Source: a virus
IMG/VR virus record: IMGVR_UViG_3300036791_000819
Coordinates: 1-43,890 of that record
Length of the DNA: 43,890 nucleotides
Strand: one strand, 5' to 3'
Within the stretch, counting starts at the first letter, position 1; each line of letters starts with the position of its first letter. Positions 1 through 6,128 of this stretch are shown in pieces. The notes under the pieces were generated by a model. It was given only the letters and a program-made list of their open reading frames with translations, was not told the origin of the DNA and did not search any database. A program made the translations under genes and the position numbers.

Positions 1-216
1 TCGCTAAAAAAGTTTTCCATTGTAAAAGTTTTATGTTGCTTTACTCATGCACTCTTTCTTAGCATATCTCTATACTCTTTTGCAACACTTTATTGTTTTA
101 TTGTTCGGCTCGTCTTCTCCCGCATCTCTCCCACGAGCCACAGAGGGCGACTGCTCGATGCGTTTGTCACCTAATTATTTTCTTTGTGGGACTACATCCC
201 AATGATTTATATGGCT
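1..216. other. AT-rich non-coding left end
   Basis: This stretch is clearly more AT-rich than the rest of the window and holds no ORF I would call a gene. On the minus strand there are only very short ATG frames. If the molecule is circular it joins the iteron region at the right end, giving about 540 bp of non-coding DNA between the gene ending at 217 and the clamp-loader gene starting near 43564. A small dyad (GGGA/TCCC around 190-201) lies downstream of the leftward gene but has no clear U-tract. Confidence 0.5.
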
Positions 217-528
217 TCAGTTCTCTCGACGAGAGGGATACATCGTTTTACTCGCATCGAAAGGCTCCTGAGTGCCTTCCTTGGCCGCATCATACACCTT
301 CACCAGTTGCGCGACCGCCCCAAATTCGCCATCAACGGGCAGCGCCACCACACAGGACACCAAAACCCGCCCCGGAGTCACATAACCGTGAGGAACCCGG
401 TCGGGTGCGCGTAGAGCCACCTTACCCGGCTCCTGAAGCTCCGCCACGAAGCCAATGATGCTCGAAACCGGCAATTCCACCAGAACCTTGTCGCCCGCCG
501 CCAAAACGTTCCCGATCCGGTCTTTCAC
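217..528 (-). CDS. small hypothetical beta-rich phage protein, 103 aa
   Basis: I do not recognise the family. The GTG start at 528 is chosen because it forms a GTGA overlap with the stop of the upstream 56-residue gene and has GGAGGGGG just before it. A longer TTG-initiated form from 543 is possible. The protein is rich in Val, Leu and Gly with a hydrophobic alternating pattern (VLVELPV, VLVSCVVALPV), suggesting a small beta-barrel. It is the last gene of a three-gene leftward unit led by a winged-helix protein. Confidence 0.6.
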   Translation of the reverse strand: MKDRIGNVLAAGDKVLVELPVSSIIGFVAELQEPGKVALRAPDRVPHGYVTPGRVLVSCVVALPVDGEFGAVAQLVKVYDAAKEGTQEPFDASKTMYPSRREN

Positions 529-695
529 TCCCCCTCCATCCAATTCTCTCTTCGTCTTCGTGGCTCTACGGTGTGCAGTTCATAAAATTCGATCAGGGTT
601 AGGAGAACTTCTGGGTCTACGGCGACAAACTTAATCTCCTTGGCTATGGCAAAGTCAGCCTGTAGCTCCAACTTTTGCAGTTCCTCGGGGTTCAC
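525..695 (-). CDS. small hypothetical acidic/helical protein, 56 aa
   Basis: A short frame read from a GTG at 695. It overlaps the TGA of the upstream 227-residue gene (GTGA) and ends in a TGA overlapping the GTG of the next gene. The GGAGG at 703-699 gives a good ribosome binding site. The sequence is charged and probably helical, with a basic RRRR stretch near the C-terminus (about residues 46-49). No homologue is recognised. The tight overlaps on both sides are the main support. Confidence 0.55.
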   Translation of the reverse strand: MNPEELQKLELQADFAIAKEIKFVAVDPEVLLTLIEFYELHTVEPRRRRENWMEGE

Positions 696-1375
696 TTCGC
701 CTCCAACCGCGCTTTTTCGCGCTCCCGATCACGTTGCCACCATGCCGCCGCAACCTCGGCATCATCGGGGGTTTTCGGCCCAGTATACATGCCCAAACAG
801 GCCGCAGCCGCCCGTTTCGTGCGCTCCACCGCCTTGCTCAACATCAACTCACCACGTTTTTCGTACCGGCGAAGCATCCGCTCATGGTCTCGCTCATCCT
901 GCATCCGCCTAAGAGCATCCTTAAGCGCGGCAATCGACCGCTCCGCTGTAGTGGTTTTTAAGAGCTTTCTATTCTTTTCTGCGGTGGTTTTGACGCCCAC
1001 CCCCCCCTGAAAGACTAAACCTAGTAATTTGTAAAGGTTAGGGGCGTTTCGATTACTCGAAATTTGCCGCTCAATAGTCTCCAGAACACCCTTCCGCTCC
1101 ATGCTCCGCAAAATACGTTGCGTCTGCCGCCTTGACCGATGGATGATCGAGCCCAGGACACGCACACAACACTCAACAATGCCATGTAAAGCACGTTGGG
1201 CAAGGCTAATCAGGATGCGGTACAACCGTTCCTCGATAGGCGTCAACACTTCCCCGATGTTGTGGGGAACGGGAGTGAAGGCGAAGGAGACCCGCGCCAG
1301 CCGGGGCGAAGGAGTAACGAAAGATTCACAGGCTAGGGAGTTGACATCGGAGAGGGTGTTTGATAGCGTTTTCAT
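692..1375 (-). CDS. winged-helix DNA-binding protein, 227 aa
   Basis: Residues about 44-118 look like a winged helix-turn-helix: a helical segment, then SRRQTQRILRSMERKGVLET as the recognition-helix region, then a short wing ending in NLYKL. This arrangement occurs in phage replication initiators and MarR-like regulators. The C-terminal half (about 140-227) is highly charged, with likely coiled-coil character. The ATG at 1375 has GGAGG about 11 nt upstream. It heads a leftward three-gene unit downstream of a stem-loop-rich leader. A role in replication initiation or early regulation is inferred from fold and place only. Confidence 0.7.
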   Translation of the reverse strand: MKTLSNTLSDVNSLACESFVTPSPRLARVSFAFTPVPHNIGEVLTPIEERLYRILISLAQRALHGIVECCVRVLGSIIHRSRRQTQRILRSMERKGVLETIERQISSNRNAPNLYKLLGLVFQGGVGVKTTAEKNRKLLKTTTAERSIAALKDALRRMQDERDHERMLRRYEKRGELMLSKAVERTKRAAAACLGMYTGPKTPDDAEVAAAWWQRDREREKARLEAK

Positions 1376-1451
1376 ATTGTCCGGCCTCCACCGGGCAACA
1401 AAATTCCTGTACCAGCGTTTTGACCGCGCTAGGAGTTTTGTTGGGAGAACT

Positions 1452-1788
1452 AAAAAAGTAATTCAAGAGAGACTAGGTGTTCGGCCTAGTCTCTTTCTAC
1501 GTTAAGGGTCGAAGCGGCTTGAGGGAACTCTGGGATTTCCTTCCAGAGAGAACTCACAGCCGCTTTTACTGCGGGGCGCTGGACTTTGTGGCGCACACAA
1601 GCGCCGGGAGAAAATCAATCTCAAATTTTGCACGTTTTGTAGAACGTCCTGCATTGGGCATCACCTTCAAATGAGCTTGAGGGTCGGCGGGGGAAGGCTC
1701 ATCTCCCCCCGCCATTGCGTTGAGGATCAGTCAACGTTTGGCCCTTCAATTCGTGTCGAAAGGGCGGCGAGCCACCAAAGACACTGAA
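1452..1788 (-). ncRNA. candidate structured non-coding RNA, about 335 nt
   Basis: A transcript from the promoter at 1824-1795 would run left through a GC-rich hairpin (1713-1686, GGCGGGGG/CCCCCGCC), a small hairpin ACGTT/AACGT (1647-1632), a two-part stem (1605-1575, GGCGCT/AGCGCC outside TTGTG/CACAA) and a longer two-part stem (1565-1512, AAGCGGCT/AGCCGCTT outside CTCTGG/CCAGAG). It would then meet a 10-bp perfect stem (1496-1466) followed by T6 at 1457-1452. The stems are read directly; that this is a discrete RNA is inference. It could instead be a structured leader of the winged-helix gene at 1375. Confidence 0.4.
1466..1496 (-). terminator. 10-bp perfect stem-loop, terminator or attenuator candidate
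   Basis: The arms AGAGACTAGG and CCTAGTCTCT are perfectly complementary around a 7-nt loop. On the minus strand a T6 tract follows about 9 nt after the stem (1457-1452). On the plus strand the stem is followed only by TTCT. It lies between the structured region and the winged-helix gene starting at 1375, so it could end a short RNA or attenuate transcription into that operon. Confidence 0.5.
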
Positions 1789-1794
1789 GCAAAG

Positions 1795-1824
1795 ACTATA
1801 CGCAGGTTGCAGATTTTTAAGCAA
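1795..1824 (-). promoter_or_regulatory. sigma70-type promoter, leftward
   Basis: On the minus strand TTGCTT (1824-1819) and TATAGT (1800-1795) are separated by 18 nt. Transcription would start near 1788 and read left through the stem-loop region toward the gene at 1375. Confidence 0.5.
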
Positions 1825-1874
1825 GTTCACTTAAAGTTGGGGTTGATGGTTTTGGTTCCTCTTCCTACCAAAAA

Positions 1875-1894
1875 GAGGGGGATTGCTCCCCCTC
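1875..1894. terminator. bidirectional intrinsic terminator
   Basis: A perfect 8-bp stem GAGGGGGA/TCCCCCTC encloses a 4-nt loop. On the minus strand it is followed by a T5 tract and on the plus strand by GGTTTT. It sits just after the stop of the 35-residue gene (1899) and ends the leftward operon that starts at 3388. Confidence 0.8.
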
Positions 1895-1898
1895 GGTT

Positions 1899-2006
1899 TT
1901 AGCCGCCAGCCATGTCAATTGGAGAGTCGGCGGTGCCGCCCCCACTCCAAGAGAAGTCCCCACCGCTCAAATCAGCGATGAAGAAAATCACATTGAGAAA
2001 ATACAT
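1899..2006 (-). CDS. 35-aa glycine-rich small protein
   Basis: Not recognised. A near-perfect Shine-Dalgarno, GAAAGGAGG, sits 6 nt before the ATG at 2006 and is one of the best in the window. The product starts with a short hydrophobic segment (YFLNVIFFIADL), then a Gly/Ser-rich tail (SGGDFSWSGGG) ending MAGG. It is the last gene of the leftward operon and lies directly before the terminator at 1894-1875. It may be a small membrane-associated or bacteriocin-like peptide, but nothing in the sequence proves this. Confidence 0.6.
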   Translation of the reverse strand: MYFLNVIFFIADLSGGDFSWSGGGTADSPIDMAGG

Positions 2007-2047
2007 AGGGAACCTCCTTTCTAAAACGCCCCCGGTCGGAGCGAATC

Positions 2048-2434
2048 TCATCGGACGAAAAAGAAAATCGTGTAGGAGAGCGCAAATCCGAAACAGGAAA
2101 TCAGCACGAGTAGGAGTGTGATGAACCCCGGCCCGGATGGTGGCCCCGATCTGGAGGACCGTTTCGGCTTCGGCATGGTCTCCGCGACCCGTATCACCTT
2201 AGCAAACGACATCCGCAGATGGGTTGGCACTTCCATTAAGGAACTCTTGTGCAGGGTCAGATTATGCCCGAAGCGCAAGACCCCACGACAGCCGATACAA
2301 ACCGTGAAATCGCCTTCCTGCGGTTGATCCTGCCCGGTCAGGTTGGTAACGGCATCCAGCGTATAAGAACAAAACGGGCAGACCCGTAAAGGTGTCTGCC
2401 CGGTGTAGCCGTCCCGCGTGAAGGGGTTTCTCAT
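2048..2434 (-). CDS. zinc-ribbon protein with C-terminal membrane segment, 128 aa
   Basis: Two CxxC pairs (CPFC at residues about 19-22, CIGC at about 46-49) form a plausible zinc ribbon. A hydrophobic segment of about 20 residues (FITLLLVLISCFGFALSYTI) near the C-terminus would anchor the protein in the inner membrane with the ribbon in the cytoplasm. The ATG at 2434 overlaps the TGA of the upstream gene (ATGA). The function is unknown. Confidence 0.7.
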   Translation of the reverse strand: MRNPFTRDGYTGQTPLRVCPFCSYTLDAVTNLTGQDQPQEGDFTVCIGCRGVLRFGHNLTLHKSSLMEVPTHLRMSFAKVIRVAETMPKPKRSSRSGPPSGPGFITLLLVLISCFGFALSYTIFFFVR

Positions 2435-2730
2435 CTCTCCTCCTCCGGCCCTTCCTCCGGCCCGTCAAGCTCCAACCTAGTGTCAACCAAAACTACATCT
2501 CCCGCAATCACATCCCGCCGCCCGTACTGGTACATCCGGGTTGCGGCAATATTCAACGGCTTGCGCTTCAACTTCCCTTCCTCATCGAGAACCAGATACC
2601 GGCCATCGTGAGTGTTGACCACTTCGACGTAGCCGCCAACCAATATTTGTAGCTCGTTGACATTCCAGTGAACTCCATTCGGCGGTTGCAAATTCTCCTC
2701 CGATCCATCAGCGCGTAACAACTTCGCCAT
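2431..2730 (-). CDS. DUF3846-like small phage protein, 99 aa
   Basis: The pattern of a leading LLRADG, a central LQILVGGYVEVV, a Y(L)VLDEEGK turn, LNIAAT and a late DVIAGDVVLVD segment matches my memory of DUF3846, a small domain of unknown function common in phages and plasmids. The ATG at 2730 is two bases after the upstream stop, and AAGG lies about 10 nt before it. It ends in an acidic tail (EEGPEEER) and overlaps the next gene by 4 nt. Confidence 0.7.
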   Translation of the reverse strand: MAKLLRADGSEENLQPPNGVHWNVNELQILVGGYVEVVNTHDGRYLVLDEEGKLKRKPLNIAATRMYQYGRRDVIAGDVVLVDTRLELDGPEEGPEEER

Positions 2731-2731
2731 C

Positions 2732-2923
2732 TTAGTTAACCTTCCCTTCCGACACCTTTTTAAAAATCTGGTCGTCCGTCATTGCGACGATTCCGAACTT
2801 GAATCCAAGCGCAAAACAGGCTTTGAAATCCTCAGACTTCTCTTCGCCAGTTTCTTTCTCCATCTCCTCAAATACAGATTTAATCATCTGGTCCACTTCT
2901 TTTTCTGACGGAGCCTTCCTCAT
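2732..2923 (-). CDS. small acidic helical protein, 63 aa
   Basis: Not recognised. It is strongly charged (KEVDQMIKSVFEEMEKETGEEK) and probably helical. The ATG at 2923 is preferred because GGAGG lies about 7 nt upstream. The preceding GTG at 2926 is also in frame and overlaps the upstream TGA. It sits in the middle of a six-gene leftward operon of small proteins. Confidence 0.6.
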   Translation of the reverse strand: MRKAPSEKEVDQMIKSVFEEMEKETGEEKSEDFKACFALGFKFGIVAMTDDQIFKKVSEGKVN

Positions 2924-3132
2924 CACTCGCCTCCAGTCTCGCCCGGTGCCGCAGGAACCAATAGTTCGTTGACTAGCTCTGCGATGCGGACAGCGTTATC
3001 CACGCCGCCGCCGCGCAACACGCCAAGCAGATAGAACAGTTCATGCCGCGGGTCTTTCGGTTGCGGCTGTAAGGCCGCGTTGTTGTTGTTGGAGGGACGT
3101 GTATCCCTCGCCGGTGTGCTTGTCTTTGCCAA
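2923..3132 (-). CDS. small hypothetical protein, 69 aa, TTG start
   Basis: Not recognised. The start is a TTG at 3132, directly after the stop of the RHH-like gene, with GGGGGA as ribosome binding site. The first 27 residues are polar and Asn/Pro-rich, so probably disordered. The rest (HELFYLLGVLRGGG...IAELVNELL) is helical and hydrophobic. The stop overlaps the start of the next gene. Confidence 0.6.
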   Translation of the reverse strand: MAKTSTPARDTRPSNNNNAALQPQPKDPRHELFYLLGVLRGGGVDNAVRIAELVNELLVPAAPGETGGE

Positions 3133-3133
3133 G

Positions 3134-3388
3134 TTATTCCCCCTTTACTTTCTGCTTTGCCGCCTCAGCCCGCTTGAGCACCTTCGCAGCTTCCCGCGTC
3201 AAGATTTTGCTGGCCCAACCGTTGAAGGAGATACCTTCCACCTTCGCCGCGTCGTGCAGTTTGTTGTTATCGGTTGCCAAAAGGCGAATCGACTGGACAA
3301 TTACGCCGGTACGCCGCCGTGACCGCCTTCCGATTCCCTTTATGTAACTATTCGAGCGAATTTCCTTTGCTTCTCGCTTGATTGCCAT
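3134..3388 (-). CDS. ribbon-helix-helix-like DNA-binding protein, 84 aa
   Basis: A basic N-terminus is followed by a short beta-strand-like stretch (TGVIVQSIRLLAT) and two helices ending FNGWASKILTREAAKVLK. This resembles the strand-helix-turn-helix layout of Arc/MetJ-type proteins. As first gene of the leftward operon, back to back with the rightward HNH gene, it is well placed to regulate the divergent region, but that is inference. The ATG at 3388 is the only good start. Confidence 0.55.
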   Translation of the reverse strand: MAIKREAKEIRSNSYIKGIGRRSRRRTGVIVQSIRLLATDNNKLHDAAKVEGISFNGWASKILTREAAKVLKRAEAAKQKVKGE

Positions 3389-3425
3389 ATACTCTACTTT
3401 GAGGGTACAGTGAAGTTTATGTCAA
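3367..3425. promoter_or_regulatory. divergent promoter region (weak assignment)
   Basis: About 20 bp separate the two divergent start codons (3388 leftward, 3410 rightward), so both promoters must overlap coding DNA. Leftward, a perfect TTGACA lies at 3425-3420 but no good -10 is found 16-18 nt away. Rightward, TTGCTT (3367-3372) and TACTCT (3390-3395) are 17 nt apart. Either assignment is tentative. Confidence 0.3.
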
Positions 3426-3984
3426 GTAGAAATAAGAAGCGATGGACTCAAGAAGAGATTGACCTGCTAAGACTGCATTACCCGACTTCACCCCGTAAAA
3501 AAATCAGCGAACTGCTGAAAAGAGGCTATGAAGGCATCAAGAGCGCCGCCCAAAAGTACGGAATCGAACGCCCAAGGAGGAAGGGACCGCTTTTCTACAG
3601 CAACGGAAAACCGAGATACAGAGTGCTCAAAAATGGATGCTGGCAGTGGATAGCGGGAGTGAACAAAAAGGTTACCCAACCGCGAAAGGAAAAGACACAA
3701 CGCTTGCTTATCGCCAAATCTACATCGATGCAAACGGCCCCATTCCCGATGGATTCGACGTTGACCACACTTGCAGATATCGCCGCTGCGTCAATCTCAA
3801 ACACTTGGAGGCTGTGACCCACAAAGAGAACGTTCGGAGAAATAACCGTACCAAACTGACTAAGGCGAAGGCGGAGAAAATTAAAATGGCACCCTCATCC
3901 GTTGCCCACAGTCAACTAGCAAAGAAATATGGAGTCAGTTACAACGTGATTTATGCCGTCAGAACCGGGGAGAGTTGGCTATGA
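3410..3984 (+). pseudogene. HNH homing endonuclease interrupted by a -1 frameshift
   Basis: Frame one gives a Myb/SANT-like helix-turn-helix (KRWTQEEIDLLRLHYP, residues about 10-55) and the opening of an HNH domain (GCWQWIAGVN). The reading frame must then slip -1 at the A5 run 3665-3669 to continue as KKGYPTAKG, reach the HNH core (DGFDVDHTCRYRRCVNLKHL) and end in a second helix-turn-helix (SQLAKKYGVSYNVIYAV). The joined product would be about 191 aa. The local sequence C-AAA-AAG-G is also a plausible ribosomal slippery site. GTG 3410 follows GAGGG; ATG 3419 is the alternative. Such free-standing endonucleases cut target DNA and spread between phages. Confidence 0.75.
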
Positions 3985-4400
3985 ATAACGTCATCGAAGA
4001 CGTGGTTTCCTTTGTCGTTCCGTTGGTTGTTCCCTCTGGAAATCATTATAAGAAACCGTGTCGCTACACCGGGAGAGATGGATACTCCCACATGGGTTTC
4101 AAGATCACCGCCGAGGCCAAGGCGTACAAAGATGCTGTCGCCATCTTCGCCCAAGGCCGCACCGTGGCCCCGCCCGATGCCAAGAAGAAAAAAACCGCCT
4201 ATGACGTTCACATGACAGTTGTGCTTGGCCCCCGGCAGAAGGGGGATGAGGACAACTTTCATAAGGTGGGACTCGACGCCCTCCAGTGGGCCGGAGTCAT
4301 CCACTCCGACGCCTACGCGCACTGTGTCTGTGATGTAGTACGTAACGACCGTGGCAATTCCCGCACTGTATACACCGTAACCAGAAAGAAGGACAAATGA
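3981..4400 (+). CDS. rusA: RusA-like Holliday junction resolvase, 139 aa
   Basis: The early VPSGNHYKKP motif, the GDEDNFHKVGLDALQWAGV segment and the following HSDAYAH match the RusA family layout, in which Asp residues of the DxDN...D motif bind metal and cleave four-way junctions. The length fits (RusA is about 120 aa). The ATG at 3981 overlaps the stop of the HNH gene (ATGA); a TTG two codons earlier is less likely. In phages RusA resolves recombination intermediates or branched DNA before packaging, and it lies a few small genes upstream of the terminase. Confidence 0.85.
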   Translation: MNNVIEDVVSFVVPLVVPSGNHYKKPCRYTGRDGYSHMGFKITAEAKAYKDAVAIFAQGRTVAPPDAKKKKTAYDVHMTVVLGPRQKGDEDNFHKVGLDALQWAGVIHSDAYAHCVCDVVRNDRGNSRTVYTVTRKKDK

Positions 4401-4579
4401 CGATTGAAGAACGCATGGCCGCAGTAGAAGAAAACATGGTGAAACTGAGCGCGGCACTAGCCCAGTTAGCAGAGGAGCAAACCAAAACCGAAAAGATGGT
4501 GCGCGGCATGGGCCGCTATGCGATGGCGATTGCCCACGATCACGAAGCAAGAATTTTCAAACTAGAGAACGAGGACTAA
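4397..4579 (+). CDS. small coiled-coil protein, 60 aa
   Basis: ATGA overlap with the resolvase stop. The sequence is a heptad-rich helix (EERMAAVEENMVKLSAALAQ continuing to EEQTKTEKM), predicted to form a coiled coil. It resembles the short tag-along proteins common in phage operons, and no specific function is recognised. Confidence 0.65.
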   Translation: MTIEERMAAVEENMVKLSAALAQLAEEQTKTEKMVRGMGRYAMAIAHDHEARIFKLENED

Positions 4580-4947
4580 TGAGAGTCGATAACTACAGCA
4601 ACGTAACCCCGCATTGCGTCATGTGCGGCAACGTCATCCCCGCCGACCGTCCCAAGCACGCCATCACCTGTACCAAGGAGTGCAGCGACCTGCGCAAAAA
4701 CTGGCGACGCAGCAAACAGGATGTGCGGGAGTGCCGGTATTGCCGCCGCCCCGCTTCGCTTGCCGAGCGCACCCGCTACCAGCGCTGGCGAAGAGCGGAA
4801 GAGAAGAACCCGCCGCCCGACGCCGAACTCTCCCCGGAGGAGCTTGCTGAGCGGGAGTATCGTAAAATCCACCCGCCCCAAAAACGCGGCAGGAAGGCCA
4901 AGGCCGCGCCGATAGAGGCCGATGACTCTCTCGTAGCCAGTGACTAA
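4579..4947 (+). CDS. zinc-finger-like basic protein, 122 aa
   Basis: Two cysteine clusters are visible: CVMCGNVI with CTKEC at residues about 13-34, and CRYCRRP at about 52-58. They suggest a zinc-binding DNA- or RNA-contacting protein. The middle is very basic, and the C-terminal part is Pro/Glu/Ala-rich with a KRGRKAKA patch. The ATG overlaps the previous stop (TAATG). A copy of the ATAACTACA 9-mer lies at codons 4-7 of this gene. Confidence 0.65.
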   Translation: MRVDNYSNVTPHCVMCGNVIPADRPKHAITCTKECSDLRKNWRRSKQDVRECRYCRRPASLAERTRYQRWRRAEEKNPPPDAELSPEELAEREYRKIHPPQKRGRKAKAAPIEADDSLVASD

Positions 4948-4999
4948 GGCAATTCGCTTGGCACCCCGCCCCAACGCCAGCAAAGACAGGAGTAAAACC

Positions 5000-5194
5000 G
5001 TGAGCGTTCACTGGGAAGTAGAGATTCGTTCCCGCTTCAACGGAACATGGATTTCCCCCTTCATGCCGATGCAGGAAGAGGCCGAGGCTAGAGCGCTGAT
5101 GGCGCAACTGTGCCATAGCAAGAGGTTGGTCAAGGTAGACTCGATCCGAAAAGTTGAAATAGAGGAGCTACATGAAGAAAAAAGACCGCACTAG
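5000..5194 (+). CDS. small hypothetical protein, 64 aa
   Basis: Not recognised. The GTG at 5000 is preferred because AGGAG lies 8 nt upstream; an in-frame GTG at 4940 would add 20 residues. The product has a beta-like start (SVHWEVEIRSRFNGTW) and a helical end rich in Glu and Arg. It overlaps the next gene by 23 nt. Confidence 0.55.
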   Translation: MSVHWEVEIRSRFNGTWISPFMPMQEEAEARALMAQLCHSKRLVKVDSIRKVEIEELHEEKRPH

Positions 5195-5423
5195 TGAAGA
5201 GAAACAGTTCGATGCTAAACTCAAAACCGCCGTGATGAAGCTGGGGCCTAATCCTCCAGCCAACACACAGCCAATCCCCTTCCCCTATGTTCTCGTTTGG
5301 GACAGGTTAGGTCGCAAGGGGCAGCGGGTAAAGATCATCCGCCAATCTATCAGGACAGCGCAGATCAGGTTCGAGGACGGGTTTTCGACCGTCATCGACA
5401 GAAAAGCCCTGCGGCGCGTCTAG
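5172..5423 (+). CDS. small hypothetical protein, 83 aa
   Basis: Not recognised. It has a lysine-rich N-terminus, a proline-rich middle (NPPANTQPIPFPY) and a beta-rich basic second half (RVKIIRQSIRTAQIRFEDGFS) that looks like a small SH3-type barrel. The ATG at 5172 lies inside the end of the previous gene, with GGAG about 7 nt before it. Confidence 0.6.
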   Translation: MKKKDRTSEEKQFDAKLKTAVMKLGPNPPANTQPIPFPYVLVWDRLGRKGQRVKIIRQSIRTAQIRFEDGFSTVIDRKALRRV

Positions 5424-5453
5424 AGCGCGTCCGGGGCGACCCGGAGGCGTGTC

Positions 5454-5609
5454 ATGCTGCTCGTTGTCGATATCCTGCTCGTCAACTTCATCGTTATCCC
5501 GCTCTGCGACCTCATGTTCAACGAGAAGGTTCGCGTTCCCATCAAAATCATCATCCTGTGTCTCACCTTCATCTGGGTCATGTACTGGCTCATCAAGGGA
5601 GGAGTGTAG
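5454..5609 (+). CDS. small two-segment membrane protein, 51 aa (holin candidate)
   Basis: The frame starts at an ATG with GGAGG 7 nt upstream. Two hydrophobic segments (VVDILLVNFIVIPL, residues about 4-17, and IKIIILCLTFIWVMYWLI, about 31-48) are separated by a short charged loop (NEKVRVP), typical of a small holin or inner-membrane protein. Holin function is a guess from size and topology; the lysin candidate is far away at 25.0 kb. The stop overlaps a copy of the 9-mer. Confidence 0.6.
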   Translation: MLLVVDILLVNFIVIPLCDLMFNEKVRVPIKIIILCLTFIWVMYWLIKGGV

Positions 5610-5611
5610 TT

Positions 5612-5791
5612 ATGCCGGGAAAAAAGGGAAAGAAAAACGTGGGAGCCAACATCCGCGAATTTACCAAGGGGCCGACCTTCAAAAAAACGGCCGCAAAAAA
5701 AGGCCGCAAGCGTGCCCTGAAACAAGCCGTCGCCGTGGGGATGCGACAGGCCGGAGTAGCCAAGAAAAAAGCCAAAAAGAAAAAGAGGTAG
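5612..5791 (+). CDS. lysine-rich DUF6496-like protein, 59 aa
   Basis: Very basic, with the order KKGKKN, IREFTKG, KKGRKRALKQAVAVGMRQAG and a KKKAKKKKR tail. This fits my memory of DUF6496, small lysine-rich phage proteins of unknown role, plausibly DNA-binding. The ATG begins within the sequence TGTAGTTATG, so a copy of the 9-mer overlaps the start codon. Confidence 0.7.
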   Translation: MPGKKGKKNVGANIREFTKGPTFKKTAAKKGRKRALKQAVAVGMRQAGVAKKKAKKKKR

Positions 5792-5795
5792 ACCG

Positions 5796-6128
5796 ATGGA
5801 CTCACCCGCCGAATCCGCCGCCAAAGTTCTCAGCAGCAAGGGCGAGAAACTGCACACTCACGAAATGCACATCCGCCGCTCCGACAATAAGGGCTTCATC
5901 GCCAAGCATGACCTAGCCAACAAGCACGGCGCACCGCCACGCGATGGGCAAAAATCTAGTAAGGAACACACCCACCCCGGCATGAAAGAGCTTCTAGCCG
6001 ACGTGCAACAGCACATGCAGCAACCGACCGAACCGGGTGAACCAGAGGAGCCGGAGCCGGAGCCGGGGCAGACCCCGCCCGGAACACCACAGCCAGGACA
6101 AACCCCACCGGGAACACCGGGAGCGTAG
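5796..6128 (+). CDS. hypothetical protein with proline/glutamate tail, 110 aa
   Basis: The N-terminal 70 residues are polar and His-rich (HTHEMHIRRSDNKGF, KHDLANKHGAPP), resembling a conserved phage protein that often lies just upstream of terminase. The last 40 residues are repetitive (PEPEPEPG, then two GQTPPGTP units), encoded by short direct repeats at about 6045-6122. The stop directly precedes the terminase ATG, so it may be a terminase-associated protein. I do not recognise a small-terminase fold. Confidence 0.6.
   Translation: MDSPAESAAKVLSSKGEKLHTHEMHIRRSDNKGFIAKHDLANKHGAPPRDGQKSSKEHTHPGMKELLADVQQHMQQPTEPGEPEEPEPEPGQTPPGTPQPGQTPPGTPGA

Larger units (their letters stand above)
1376..1898. 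other. 523-bp gene-poor region with stacked stem-loops
   Basis: No convincing gene is present. The only minus-strand frame of note (1566-1715, 49 codons) lacks a Shine-Dalgarno and runs through the hairpins. Reading leftward the region contains a terminator (1894-1875), a promoter (1824-1795), then stem-loops at 1713-1686, 1647-1632, 1605-1575, 1565-1512 and 1496-1466, and a T6 tract at 1457-1452. The order promoter, stacked stems, terminator-like end suggests a structured RNA or long leader. Confidence 0.55.

Noticed and set aside
93-458. Rightward 121-codon frame at the left end
   Set aside because: It is low-complexity Pro/Arg-rich read-through opposite the leftward genes at 217-695, with no ribosome binding site.
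1101-1505. Rightward 134-codon frame opposite the winged-helix gene
   Set aside because: It runs antisense to a gene with a good fold and ribosome binding site and passes through the 1466-1496 hairpin.
1566-1715. Leftward 49-codon frame in the stem-loop region
   Set aside because: No ribosome binding site, and its codons are the arms of the hairpins; noted only as an alternative to a structured RNA.
4940-4999. GTG 4940 as start of the small gene ending at 5194
   Set aside because: The GTG at 5000 has AGGAG at proper spacing; the earlier codon has none.
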